DNA of 17,870 nucleotides from Dissophora ornata (Eukaryota; Mortierellomycota; Mortierellomycetes; Mortierellales; Mortierellaceae). The position numbers and the translations under genes were made by a program. Below are positions 6,739 through 16,288 of the stretch, one piece after another. Where the stretch lies: assembly GCA_025201705.1 (NCBI GenBank), contig MU617248.1, forward strand, positions 1-17,870, read 5' to 3'. The notes beneath the pieces are model-generated. The model was not told the DNA's origin. It did no database searches and was given only the letters and a program-made list of their open reading frames with translations. The number at the start of each line of letters is the position of its first letter. Within the stretch, counting starts at the first letter, position 1.

Positions 6739-7699
6739 GCCAACCTCTCCATGTAGCAAGCATGTACAGTACAAAACACTCTTGCATCGCCCTATCCTCA
6801 ACTCCGGTTGAACATTAAACTCCAGCCGAGGTGCCCCGAAAGAGAATTAGATCGCAGAGGCGATCGCTCAATTACTCTGGAAAGAGGAAAACTCCAATCA
6901 TATGTTTGGAGGTGTTGCACAGTAACGTTGCTGACCAAACCTCATGCGTCTCCCAGAGTTCAATTGGAACACAGCAACCACTATGATTTCCTCGACTCTC
7001 GTATCACCAGTAGTCAATACAATGCTGCTCGACCAGACTAACAAAGCCAAATCACCACATTTGCTGTTGTTGTTGCTGCTGTTGTCGATGATGGTTGCAT
7101 GCATGCACGTTTTTGCTTTGCATCAGGCGTGATGAAGGCGCGGGCGAAGCAAGACGGGACGCGGTAGGTGAAGTGGCTTCGCCAATTATGCACTGCAGAA
7201 CGTCTTCTGGGCATTGCATAATCATTTGTTGTAATCGTGCAGTACGACCGCCAGGGACGACGTTGTAGCGTGCAATGTGGGTTTTTTTTACATCCTCTCG
7301 AGTGAACCTTGACGCGACGTTTTAGAGTGATCAGGGGTTATGTCTCCCCATCCCCGCGGGTAGCTTGGGAGAATAGGGGGTCAATAGAAATGAAAACGAG
7401 GTGGTTCATCCCGAACGGCCCAGCCTTTTTCCACATGCCCAGGGCAGGCGGGTTCACTGTGTTACCACCCGGTAGAGAGTTGAGTGCCGCCCTTGTTATT
7501 CAAGAATCAAGATTACGAGCAAATGCTCTTACTTGGAGAACGTTTGCTCTCTGTCTTCTGTTCTGCGGCGTCCGTATAACTACAGCCAAGTATCTTTCGT
7601 GCCACCTTCTTTTTTCGACATTCCATTCCTCCTCATCGTCTTGCTCCATCAACTGATCTCCCTTCCCCACCTCATTTCATTTCATTCTAAAGAAAAACC
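6739..7699. other. Intergenic region and promoter of the FAD monooxygenase gene
   Basis: No convincing gene is present. The region contains a GTT/GCT microsatellite-like run (about 7063-7090), two adjacent perfect 8-bp inverted repeats (7143-7222), two AGGGG stress-element-like sequences (near 7334 and 7373), and a T/C-rich leader from about 7590 to the start codon at 7700. Confidence 0.4.
7143..7222. repeat. Two consecutive inverted repeats
   Basis: GGCGAAGC at 7143-7150 pairs with GCTTCGCC at 7176-7183, and ATTATGCA at 7185-7192 pairs with TGCATAAT at 7215-7222. Each arm is 8 bp and perfect, with spacers of 25 and 22 bp. The pairs are separated by a single base. They lie about 480-560 bp upstream of the monooxygenase start codon. 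Confidence 0.6.
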
Positions 7700-9830
7700 A
7701 TGCCAGGAGAAGTCAAGGTTACTATCGTTGGAGGAGGAATTGGAGGCCTCACTCTGGCAAACATGTTTGAGAGGGCCGGTGTCGAATACATTGTGCTGGA
7801 AAAGTCTTCCTCCGTCAAGGCCCTTGGCTCGTCGCTTGGTTTGGATGCTTCGACACTCCGAGTCATTGAGCAACTGGATCTCCTTGAGGATTTCATGCGC
7901 GTCTCCAAACCTGTCCGTCAGTTCAACTTCTATAACGAGGATATCAAATCCATCGGCGTGGTCGACTTCTCGTGCATGACAGCGATGTAAGAAACATGGA
8001 TGCATGCACCGTAGAGCTAGCAACCAAGTAGAGAACTGGCAAGGCCGAAGTGCTAATTCTCCTTTCTATTCGTCGTGTATTTTTTTAGTGGTGGCTATCC
8101 AGCCATTATTCTCGACCGCCCAGCATTCTACGATTGCCTGCTCAAGAAGCTGCCCAAGGATAAAGTCGTCTATGGGAAACGAGTTACCGCGGTTGAACAA
8201 AATAGAACCAGCGCCACTGTGAAATGCGCCGATGGAAGGTAGAGCTAGCCGATCATAACGGCTCACATTGAAATGGCTCTCATCTTTCTTCGTATCCCAA
8301 CCGGCTTCTGCGGGCTTGTCCCGGAATAGTTTGAACCTTCGTGTCCGCCATATGCTAACAGGTTATCCTCTCTCTCCTTTGTTTACTCTGGCTCTTTTCC
8401 TGCGCTCTATAACAAAGCTCATACACGAGTGACATTGTTGTCGGCGCAGACGGTGCATACTCCTCAGTCCGCATGCACATGTACAGGGAATTGGCAGCAA
8501 AAGGCAACCTGCCCGCGAATGATGCCATGCCATTGAGCTTTGACCAACATTGCCTTGGTAATAAACAAAGCTTCTCATTTTCATACCCCAACTGCGTCGA
8601 AGAAGCAGATATTAACCACGTACCGTCTTCCACGTCCATCTTTTTGTGCATTAGTTGGTGTTAGCGAGCCATTGGATCCCAAGGATCACGAAATGCTTCG
8701 CCGGGACACCAGCGATTTCGAGATTGTCCTTCCCAAGACCGATCCATTCTATGTATGCTATTGATTTCTTTATCTGAGAAGAAGAATTTGAACATTGCGA
8801 TGCTGACAGAAGTGTGCCGTTTATACTTGTGCCTGGTCATTACTTGCAATAGGCTATCTATATGCCCTTGCCCGGCAATCGCGTCTCGTGGGCTGTTATT
8901 CATAACGTACCGAAAGCCGAAGCGAAGGTCACAGATGCCAAGTTGTCCGAGTGGGGTCCTGATGCCACTGCCGAGATGATAACCCTTGTCCGAAATCAGC
9001 CCAGTCCCTTCAAAGGAACCCTTGGCGATATTATTGACAAGACAGACAAGAGCCTCATCTCGAAAATCGCGCTCGAGGAAAAGTATTTTGAAACCTGGTA
9101 CAATGGTCGTGTGGTCCTTCTTGGAGATGGTAAGTAGCCACGGTCTTTTCTGTGCTTGCTTAGGTCACTCCATGTTCATTTTTTATTTTAATCATTTGCT
9201 GATCTGTCGCGACTTTCTTTTTGCTCTGTGGATTGTATATAGCATGCCATAAGGTGCGGATTCGCTCTAACATTGCCGCTGATATGTTACAGGCAAACAT
9301 GCACATTGCATTCATTGTGCTAATTTGATATCTGTAATAATAGGTCGTGCCCAGCGCTGGATTGGGAGCCAACCTCGCCATCTTGGATGGCGTTCATCTC
9401 TGCAATCTCCTCGTCGACCTGCCTTCGACCTCTCAGGAGAACATCACCCTGATCTTTGAGAACTATTTCGAAAGGAGATCCAAGGTTGCGCAGGCTGCTC
9501 TGAACAACGCGCGCCAGTTTGGAAAAGTCATGTCAGACAAGGTAGGAAGCAAAGACTTTCAACAAAAAGCCACGGCATTCTACTTGTTGCGTTTTTAGGA
9601 TACTGAACATGTGTTCTTTTTCTTCTTTTTTTCCAATGAAGGGCGTGGTCGCTGATTTCGTGCGCAAGATCTTTTTGAACTTCATTCCCGACTGGATGAC
9701 ACGCTTGTCCAACAAGCAGCGGCTGCAGTACCGTCCGCAGCTGCACTTTTTGCCAGAAGTGCCAGATCGTGGAACACCCAAAGCTCAGCCTGAGGATCCA
9801 AGGATGTTTGTGCCAGCCACATCTGCATAA
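7700..9830 (+). CDS. FAD-dependent monooxygenase (class A, PHBH-fold), 449 aa, eight exons
   Basis: Exons: 7700-7986, 8089-8238, 8418-8557, 8655-8752, 8853-9129, 9243-9253, 9344-9541, 9642-9830; all introns GT-AG and phases agree, giving 450 codons with stop. The N-terminal Rossmann motif is VTIVGGGIGG (7-16) with the ribose-binding acid E34 in VLEK. The second motif VVGADGAYSSVR (153-164) contains the DG pair, and LLGDACHKVVPSAGLG (314-329) is the GD motif binding FAD ribityl/phosphate. YMPLPGNRVSWAVIHNV is the usual active-site-side strand of fungal members. Such enzymes use NAD(P)H, O2 and FAD to hydroxylate or epoxidise aromatic or terpenoid substrates; the substrate here cannot be told. 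No signal peptide and no C-terminal membrane helix are evident, so probably cytosolic. The neighbours do not form a biosynthetic cluster. An intact gene with normal length for the family. Confidence 0.92.
9243..9253 (+). other. 11-nt microexon of the monooxygenase gene
   Basis: CATGCCATAAG is flanked by a TATATAG acceptor and GTGCGG donor. It completes the alanine codon split after GGAGATG and adds Cys-His-Lys, restoring GDACHKVVPSAG (316-327). Omitting it breaks the frame and the conserved motif, so its inclusion is required. Confidence 0.88.
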
Positions 9831-10249
9831 ACAATACCTCCACTCTATATACTTTCTTCGTTAATAAAATCAGCGCACATCTGAGCCATTGTATTACAAA
9901 TGGCATCTGGCCGCGTTTGACGTCTGACTGACACGTCATAAATGCGCGGGTTTCGAGAGCTCGAGTGACAGGGGCGCCCCCTTAAGACGAGGTCTGTCGC
10001 GCCAGGTCTGGCCGCGAACGAGAACACGTTGTCGTGTCTCTTTTTTCGCTGGCCCCTTGGGAATGAAGAACGCTACATATTTCAAGGCTCACTCCTTATT
10101 TCTTGTCCACCCCTCACTTTGCAAGACTTCGAGCAGGAAAACTTTCCCCCCCTCTCCTCCTCACTCCTCATCCAGCAAGTTGTGGACTCATTTCAACAGC
10201 AGTCAGCAACACAACCCGCGCCATTTCCACGCCGCTTTTTTACTTTGGA
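9831..10249. promoter_or_regulatory. Monooxygenase 3' end and zinc-transporter promoter
   Basis: AATAAA at 9863-9868 serves the monooxygenase gene. Further on lie two CRE-like half sites (TGACGTC 9918-9924 and ACGTCA 9933-9938, opposite orientation), a perfect palindrome GGGGCGCCCC at 9971-9980, and a pyrimidine tract at 10138-10175 that probably marks the transcription start region of the zinc transporter. No zinc-response element of the yeast Zap1 type (ACCTTNAAGGT) was found. Confidence 0.5.
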
Positions 10250-11623
10250 ATGGCAACTTTCAACCGATCCAGGGTCATCTGGCTTCTGACCCTCGCAGTC
10301 CTGGTCCTGACTGTAATCTCTCTGGTCCAGGCCCACAAGGGGGCTCATGCTCAGATGCCAAAGGATCACGTCCACGCCAATGCCGACTCCAAGAGAGCTG
10401 ATGAATGTCCTTTCCACGTCGCCGCCGCGAAAGCTGCGGCGGAGGAGAAGGAGCAGTTGTTCTACGCACAGCCAATTTATGACAAGGATGGAAACCTGGT
10501 TGGGTCCCCGGTTGAGCATGAAGGAGAAGGAGCAGCGGGAGCATCAAGCAGTCGGATGAAAGAACTCTTTGCGTTCCTGTTCCCAGGATCACCCATGGTC
10601 AACTCTCTTCTCGGCACCACCTACATCTCCTTGATCCCCAATCTGTTGCTCTACTTTGTTCCACCAGATATCAAACCAGAGTCCTTGAACACATTGGTGG
10701 CCTTTGCAGTTGGTGGATTGCTTGGAGATGTGTTCCTGCACCTGCTACCACACTCGTTCTTGGGAGAGGTCCATACAGGCGACTTTGTAGTGGCGAACGA
10801 GAAGAAGAACGTTGTAGTGGGTCTCGGTATCTTTGTTGGTTTCTTTATCTTCTTTTGCATTGACAAGGTGATGCGCGTCCTGAGCGGCGGCGAGGGAGGC
10901 CACAGCCATAGCCATGGTCACGAACACGGAGAGAAAGTCGATGGAGAGGACGAGCATCATCACCATGACCATAAGCACGAGCATGAGGACAGCAAGGACT
11001 CGACTCTTCGTCAACGCAAGGGCAACAAGGAGCAAGAAGTGGCTACCAAGGAGGAGGCACCTGCTAAGAAGGAGATCTCGAACAGCATCAAGCTTTCGGC
11101 CTACTTAAACTTGATTGCAGATGCAACCCACAACTTCACAGACGGACTTGCTATGGCTGCCTCGTTCTACACCTCGCCTGCCATCGGAGCCACAACAACC
11201 GTTGCTGTCTTCTTCCACGAAATCCCCCATGAGGTCGGCGACTATGCTATCTTGATCCAGTCCGGATTCCCTCGTAGCAAGGCCATGATGTCCCAGTTCG
11301 TGACCGCCATTGGCGCCTTTCTGGGAACATTTGCCGGTATCGCGATCGAGGAGATGAGCAAGACCGGTGCTGAGAGTGGAATCGGAAATGGCGGGGAGTC
11401 CAAGCTAGCACTCTTTGGTTTTGAAAGTATTCCAATGCGCGCAGGTGATTTGGTGATCCCTTTTACCGCTGGAGGATTCCTGTATATTGCCACGGTCGGT
11501 GTGATCCCCGAGTTGTTGAATGTCAGTGGCAAGTTTGCAAAAGATGCTCGACAGTTTGGATCAGAGATCGTGGCCATGTTGATTGGTGTGGGCATGATGA
11601 CTATCATCGCGCTGAATGAATAG
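10250..11623 (+). CDS. ZIP zinc transporter, ZIP7/KE4/Yke4-type (LIV-1 group), 457 aa
   Basis: Single exon; ATG 10250 is chosen because it opens a clear signal peptide (RVIWLLTLAVLVLTVISLVQA, 8-28). An upstream in-frame extension lacks ATG and is promoter-like. Then: His-containing luminal stretch (29-45), TM1 about 118-137, TM2 about 147-169 with GDVFLHLLPHSF (159-170), TM3 about 186-207, a His-rich cytosolic loop (218-245, many HSH/HEH/HHHHDH), TM4-5 with the two signature metal sites HNFTDG (294-299) and HEIPHE (323-328), and TM6-8 to the C-terminus. HEIPHE rather than CPALLH-like variants is typical of ZIP7 and yeast Yke4. The family moves Zn2+ from the ER/Golgi lumen to the cytosol, with the His-rich loop binding zinc. 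All key residues are present, so an active transporter is likely. Transcribed away from the monooxygenase and converging with the next gene. Confidence 0.95.
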   Translation: MATFNRSRVIWLLTLAVLVLTVISLVQAHKGAHAQMPKDHVHANADSKRADECPFHVAAAKAAAEEKEQLFYAQPIYDKDGNLVGSPVEHEGEGAAGASSSRMKELFAFLFPGSPMVNSLLGTTYISLIPNLLLYFVPPDIKPESLNTLVAFAVGGLLGDVFLHLLPHSFLGEVHTGDFVVANEKKNVVVGLGIFVGFFIFFCIDKVMRVLSGGEGGHSHSHGHEHGEKVDGEDEHHHHDHKHEHEDSKDSTLRQRKGNKEQEVATKEEAPAKKEISNSIKLSAYLNLIADATHNFTDGLAMAASFYTSPAIGATTTVAVFFHEIPHEVGDYAILIQSGFPRSKAMMSQFVTAIGAFLGTFAGIAIEEMSKTGAESGIGNGGESKLALFGFESIPMRAGDLVIPFTAGGFLYIATVGVIPELLNVSGKFAKDARQFGSEIVAMLIGVGMMTIIALNE

Positions 11624-11959
11624 AGAGAAAATCAAGCATTAGACTGTAGTCTAGTGCATCATAATAGTGATCGTTTTTTATTTGAAGATGGAGAAGAGAC
11701 TATTGTTTTACAGAACGAAAGCACAAATGAGCAAGTGCGTGAATGTACAAGAAAATGTGGTTGGAAAGTACAAATGAGCAAGAATTGTATACAAGATGGA
11801 ACTGAATGAATGGTACAGCGTATTTCACAGGAGAAGAGGCACGAATGCAAAGAAAAGAAAGGTTTGAGCAGACAAGATGTGTGTAAACTTAGAACGAGCC
11901 AGCGCTGTGTTTGGCGTTATTGGATATAGACCTCGTTCTTTTTTCTTTTCCTTTCATGT
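11624..11959. other. Convergent 3' intergenic region
   Basis: This lies between the tail-to-tail zinc transporter and the minus-strand orphan. It holds a small hairpin-capable near-palindrome TAGACTGTAGTCTA at 11640-11653 and a 19-bp imperfect direct repeat (gaaagcacaaatgagcaag 11717-11735; gaaagtacaaatgagcaag 11764-11782). No canonical AATAAA is visible for either gene. Confidence 0.5.
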
Positions 11960-12886
11960 TCAGAGAAGACGTCCTCCTCTTCGAGCGCTCTCGGCTCGCC
12001 ATTCCTGCACAAAGTTTCGGAACATGTTAAAGGTCGTGGTCTTTCTGAGGTCTCTGGTCAGCACCCGGATCTGCTTTGGCACCTTGTCATCCGATGCCAA
12101 GATCTGCAGGCCACGATCAAATTCATCGTAGTCCCGTTGCGCGGTGCTATTACTCGATTCAACAAACCGGGCGTAAGTGCGGTAGCTCCACGAGTCAAAC
12201 GGCATCCGTGAGAAGTACAGAGCGACTTCCAGGTGCCGTGGGACATCCCACGCCATCGGTATCAACTCTTCTTCATCGCTATCGACCGCGGCCATGTCGC
12301 AGGCGTAGCCCTTGCCACTTCCTTGGGGCGTCCCTGGAGCAGCATTATCGCTGCCACTCAAGGTATCGCCAGGGTTTCCGGTGGTTCTCGCGTTGATTTC
12401 GTGTTTGCTGCCAATGCTGATAGAGCTTCTGGGGAGTCTGTTGCTGTTGCGGACGACGTTGTTGTTGAGGGTGAAGTTGTTGATAATATCGCAATAACAA
12501 GCGCCATTGCTAATATCAGTTTCAATAGCATTGCTTGCGTTGCTGGGCGATCCCTGCGCATGTCTCTCAATCATATCTAGGACCGGGATATGGGTGAAGC
12601 TGATAGGGCTTTTGATAGTGCTCTGAGCACGGGCGCTGTGCGACGCATAGTTGGCCCCGAGTGCGGCGCGGTTAGCGTCGAGTGCGGCACAGACCACACT
12701 CGCGTAACCGCCCTCGCAGAAGCGGTGACGCCCGATGTACGTGCTGTGTGTGCTAATAAATCCAGGGAAGAGGATGGGTGCATGAGAATGGGCGTTTTCT
12801 TTGATGTCGTTGCTCATTCTCTTTTGGTACTTGTCTTTGCTCAAAAGCTTGTGGTGCTCGCGAGGAGAGCCTTTGGACTTCGGCAT
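11960..12886 (-). CDS. 308-aa uncharacterised protein, single exon
   Basis: ATG at 12886, TGA at 11962-11960. The N-terminus MPKSKGSPREHHKLLSKDKY is strongly basic, followed by a region with RFCEGGYASVVCAALDANRA (56-75), a central Asn/Ser/Gly-rich low-complexity part (about 110-195), an acidic DSDEEEL patch near 202-208, and a C-terminal 100 residues that look folded and helical, with VPRHLEVALYFSRMPFDSWS and a DEFDRGLQILASDD...RVLTRDLRKTTTFNMFRNFVQEW stretch ending in basic residues (broken here for length). This pattern suggests a nuclear or nucleic-acid-associated protein, but that is inference. I do not recognise a family. The frame is long, starts with ATG and has coherent composition; no intron is needed. 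Alternative frames across it are shorter and less coherent. Confidence 0.65.
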   Translation of the reverse strand: MPKSKGSPREHHKLLSKDKYQKRMSNDIKENAHSHAPILFPGFISTHSTYIGRHRFCEGGYASVVCAALDANRAALGANYASHSARAQSTIKSPISFTHIPVLDMIERHAQGSPSNASNAIETDISNGACYCDIINNFTLNNNVVRNSNRLPRSSISIGSKHEINARTTGNPGDTLSGSDNAAPGTPQGSGKGYACDMAAVDSDEEELIPMAWDVPRHLEVALYFSRMPFDSWSYRTYARFVESSNSTAQRDYDEFDRGLQILASDDKVPKQIRVLTRDLRKTTTFNMFRNFVQEWRAESARRGGRLL

Positions 12887-15770
12887 GTTGTTTCGGCTCC
12901 TTGTGTAGGCTTAGCAATGGAGGGAAAGCGACTGCATGTGTGATGGTAAAGGAATGGTCCAAACAAGTGTGGAGTGGAGTGAAGAGAAAAATGGTGGCGC
13001 GTTCGTCGCACGGTTCTATAACAAACTGCAAAAGCAAGTCACTCGCCACGTGTTTGGCGCACGAGACGTAAAACAGCTGTGGAGAACGAGAATGCTCGGG
13101 CTCGAAGCGCCAGTCCATGGAGATATGGTAGGCAAGGCCTCCTAGCTGGATCAAGGAGTGTTTTATTCCGCATAGCATCAACGCTTTATCCAAAACTCGC
13201 GAACCCCTTCCTCGAGTTCAGCCTGCTGTGATGTCTGAATCTGTACCCACCCTCAGCCCTGTCTGTGCCGCGATTTCTCTTTTTTCGCTTGCTGGACATC
13301 TCTCTTTTTAGCCATAACGTCCTCTCGATGCCTTCACCTCCCAAGCTGGGCCAAGTCTGCCTTCTACTTTCGAGTGTGTAGGCCTTCTTGAGTCTAACTA
13401 ACGAAGGCAACAGCGTGTGGTCTTGGCATCGCCTACTCTTCTTTCTTCCTTTCTTTTTTCTCATCTCTTTATTCAGGATCTTTTATTTTATTATTTATTT
13501 TGAATGACAATGGCTGCGCTTGAGCTCTCTAGAGCGGGGAATAGTTGAAACAAACAGCCCAAGTTTACGCCGCGATAGCCTATGCCGTCAAGTACCGAGG
13601 GTCGGAGCATCGCCTTCACACACTCCTTTCACAAATTTTTGAAGGCCAGCATGCGACACGTCCTGTGTATGCTCCGCGGGTAAGAAGTACCCTGACAGGG
13701 GCTGAAAAGGAGGACGGCAGCGTGGCAAGTGAGGGCGATTGTTCAGCGGCTTCTATACTGAAATAAAGTAAGGGTGTAAGAATATTCCGAAATTTCTGTT
13801 TTGAATTTTAGCATGACCATACCCTGCCCTGCAACTGAAAAAAAAGCAGAGTTTAGAGCTTGGATCAGACCCCTTCTTCTCCGTTGAAAACCAAAACATA
13901 TCTAGTTAGATGGAGAAGGACAGTGCAGACAAGAGGTCTGCTCCTGCAGTTCCATAGAACTCGATGACTCCAAATGACCACTAAAATGCGCGATTATATA
14001 TTCGTTCCTACGCGCTCTTCTCCTTCTAATATGGCTTGCGAGTGAAAACGAGAGGGTCCAGAAAAATGAATTGACCAAAGAATCCGGGAAGGACAATCTC
14101 CCCACCCCTTGTTGTTGACATGTGCCAAAACAGCCCATGTTTTTTTCCACAAAAGTTCTCTGGGCACGTTTATTTCCTGTGTTTCTGTTGCCGCAGCTTA
14201 TGTTTTGTTCCAAAACCACAAGAATATCGGGCTCCTGGAGCATGGCTGCAAACTTTGCCCAATATTTATCGGTCCAATGCATGTTTGTTGGCGAATTTAA
14301 GCCATGAACACTGTCGCAGTTATTGTACGCGTGTAATCGCGCAGGTACGAGAACACAGAGGCTGTCTTGACCAAGTCGGATACATGGGTCTCTATGCGAT
14401 TTAGAGTCGCATGAAAGCATTGGGTAACTATCGCAAAACATAACCTGTAGATATCAAGGCGTACTTGCCCCGTTCTATCCAACAACATGAGAAGTGTTTG
14501 CATTAGATCGTAGGAGGGAACTGGGCAGACCAAAAGAATTGAAACTCACGACCACGGACAGTTTGCTGCATGATGCTCTTAGGCTTGGGGATAGGAAATA
14601 CAATGTTGCAGTTTTTAATGCGGGGTATGGACAAAGGTGCACATATAGTTGCATGGTGCGCATGGCTTGTTGGTTGCGGTGTTTATTTGGCGCCTTTGAC
14701 CATGACCGTCATTAGAAAACCATTTGTCTAGCCAGGAGAGAGAAGACGCTGCATGTGTAAAGTATTTTTTGGTTTTTGGTTTTCGGTTTTTTTTCGGTCC
14801 ATCATTCCTCCTAATCGTTCTACGGTCCGTTAGGAACAGACGCATCCCTGGATCCAACGATTTTTTTTTATTTGAGCCAAGCGAGCAACTTTGTTCCTTA
14901 CTTTCAATGGTAGGCTCAACAATCCCGATTTCACGACCCCCTCTTCCTTACATTTATTATCATTCATTGCCCTATGATCTCTTTAAATAAATGAGTATGT
15001 CTTTGAAATCAAACAGATAGAGGGGACATATACCGCGAAGTAGGGAAGCGGGCTGTACCTCGGCTGTAGCGGAAAGCGTGCAATACAAGCCAGCAGCAGC
15101 CGTAGGCTCCGAGGGCGGCTGCCTCTCAATGACCATCCACCCCTCCCGTCCTTTTCGGGTTAAATATGAGCTCAATCATCGCGCCGCCGCCGTCAATTGC
15201 GATGCAGCCTTCATTATCGCTTTTCCAATAACTGGTGAAAATAAAATAAAAAGTCTCCACAGCCGAATGCAATAAACAGGAGCGGATGAGACAACCGAGA
15301 GCTCCAAAAGAGCGCCAACATATCGTGAGATTAAACATTTGTTAGAAAGGTGTTACAGCAGCCCTAGTCTGGTTGCCTCCTTTCTAGTGCAGGGTCTTGT
15401 CTGGCGTAGTTTTGATCGCGTGTTTGTCTGCTTCGAAATGAAGGCGTTGTTGTGGACAAGTTATTCTAACGAGCAAGATCCTGTCATCCACAGGATCACG
15501 GCGCATCGATAAAGCAGGGGCGGGAGACAGTGAATGGGGCGGAGTGAGCCATCGATCGGATGGTGTGTCGGCATGGAATAGCCAGAGAACGGGCAGAGAC
15601 CATTCTGGCTGGGTTTGGATTACCGAACTAGTCGATGGATGTGCTGGCACGGATAACATGCATGATGGGCGTACAAGGCCGAGATTGTCGTCGATGATGT
15701 TTATACGGCACGTTTGCTCATGCACGCCTCTCGCAGAGGTCCTTGCTCTGTCCGCCATTGCCTTCTGGAA
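12887..15770. other. Long gene-poor stretch
   Basis: No gene could be supported. It contains an E-box CACGTG at 13047-13052 (160 bp upstream of the 308-residue gene), a pyrimidine- and AT-rich tract at 13436-13500, and short open frames, of which the most protein-like are 13545-13766 (+, no ATG, ending at a TAA inside an AATAAA) and 14503-14297 (-, ATG, 68 codons, MQTLLMLLDRTGQVRLDIYR...). Both lack recognisable homology and I do not call them genes. Confidence 0.4.
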
Positions 15771-15778
15771 ACATATAA
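15771..15778 (+). promoter_or_regulatory. TATA box of a plus-strand transcription unit
   Basis: ATATAAAA in the context acatataaaaccac is followed, 25-60 bases on, by a dense C/T tract (about 15800-15840), the usual fungal start-site arrangement. Confidence 0.5.
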
Positions 15779-16023
15779 AACCACAGCATTGGATCATCTG
15801 CTCTCGTCTCTTTCTCTCCTCCCTCTCCCTCCGACCATTGTCTTTAACATTTTGTCTTCTGCTGCTCTTAGTCAGCGCCTATCCTTGCGGACCATCTCTC
15901 CCCGACAACACTTTTTCTCGTCATTGCCGTCGTGCATACCCTGCGTTTATATACTCTTCGCTGCTGAACCCTCTGAGACGCCTGTTTGCTTCCTTCGCAA
16001 TCCTAGCACCTCACATGTAACAT

Positions 16024-16079
16024 GTAAGTGTCTTTGGATCCATAATCTTCTCCTCATTCACACCTATCCCTCCATTCAG
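16024..16079 (+). other. Putative 5' UTR intron
   Basis: A strong donor GTAAGT at 16024 and a CATTCAG acceptor ending at 16079 define a 56-nt intron in a C/T-rich leader. The acceptor is nine bases before an ATG in good context (ctctaccATGG). Confidence 0.4.
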
Positions 16080-16087
16080 CCTCTACC

Positions 16088-16288
16088 ATGGTGTATGCCT
16101 TCATTGCTCCTACACATATTGCCACGATGAACATCCACGCTAAGAAAGTCCTGGAAATGAGAAAGCTGTATACATCTATACAGAAATGGTGGCGCTATGT
16201 TCTTGATGTCGAGGATGAACAACATTTTGTTCTTGCATCCTCGGTAATTGTACACCCTACCCTTCCCCCTCGCCACAACGTGCAATAA
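16088..16288 (+). CDS. Possible small or first-exon ORF, 52-66 aa, unrecognised
   Basis: ATG 16088 opens a frame MVYAFIAPTHIATMNIHAKK, then VLEMRKLYTSIQKWWRYVLD, VEDEQHFVLASS, with a plausible GTAATT donor at 16244 (phase 0); read through, it stops at 16286-16288 after 66 codons. The wording (amphipathic helix with WW, acidic stretch) is protein-like, unlike the surrounding C/T-rich sequence. An upstream TATA box, leader and 5' UTR intron support a transcript. If spliced, a candidate next exon begins after the TTTTTTCTACAG ending at 17096 (also phase 0), running to TAA at 17163-17165. That second step is speculative. Family not recognised. Confidence 0.35.
   Translation: MVYAFIAPTHIATMNIHAKKVLEMRKLYTSIQKWWRYVLDVEDEQHFVLASSVIVHPTLPPRHNVQ

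Noticed and set aside
13545..13766. Plus-strand frame of 73 codons, fairly protein-like (AQVYAAIAYAVKYRG...)
   Set aside because: It has no ATG. The nearest upstream ATG (13504) is out of frame and stops, and no good intron joins them. It ends inside an AATAAA, which is suggestive but insufficient.
13902..14441. Minus-strand frame of 179 codons
   Set aside because: Cys/His/Ser-rich text without domain character. It overlaps other open frames of similar quality, and no promoter or homology can be recognised.
14297..14503. Minus-strand ATG-started ORF of 68 codons (MQTLLMLLDRTGQVRLDIYR...)
   Set aside because: Composition is plausible, but it is short, isolated, overlaps another frame and has no supporting signals. 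Worth a homology search but not called.
15384..15797. Minus-strand frame of 137 codons
   Set aside because: It lies across the proposed plus-strand promoter and TATA box and reads as unstructured text. Probably chance.
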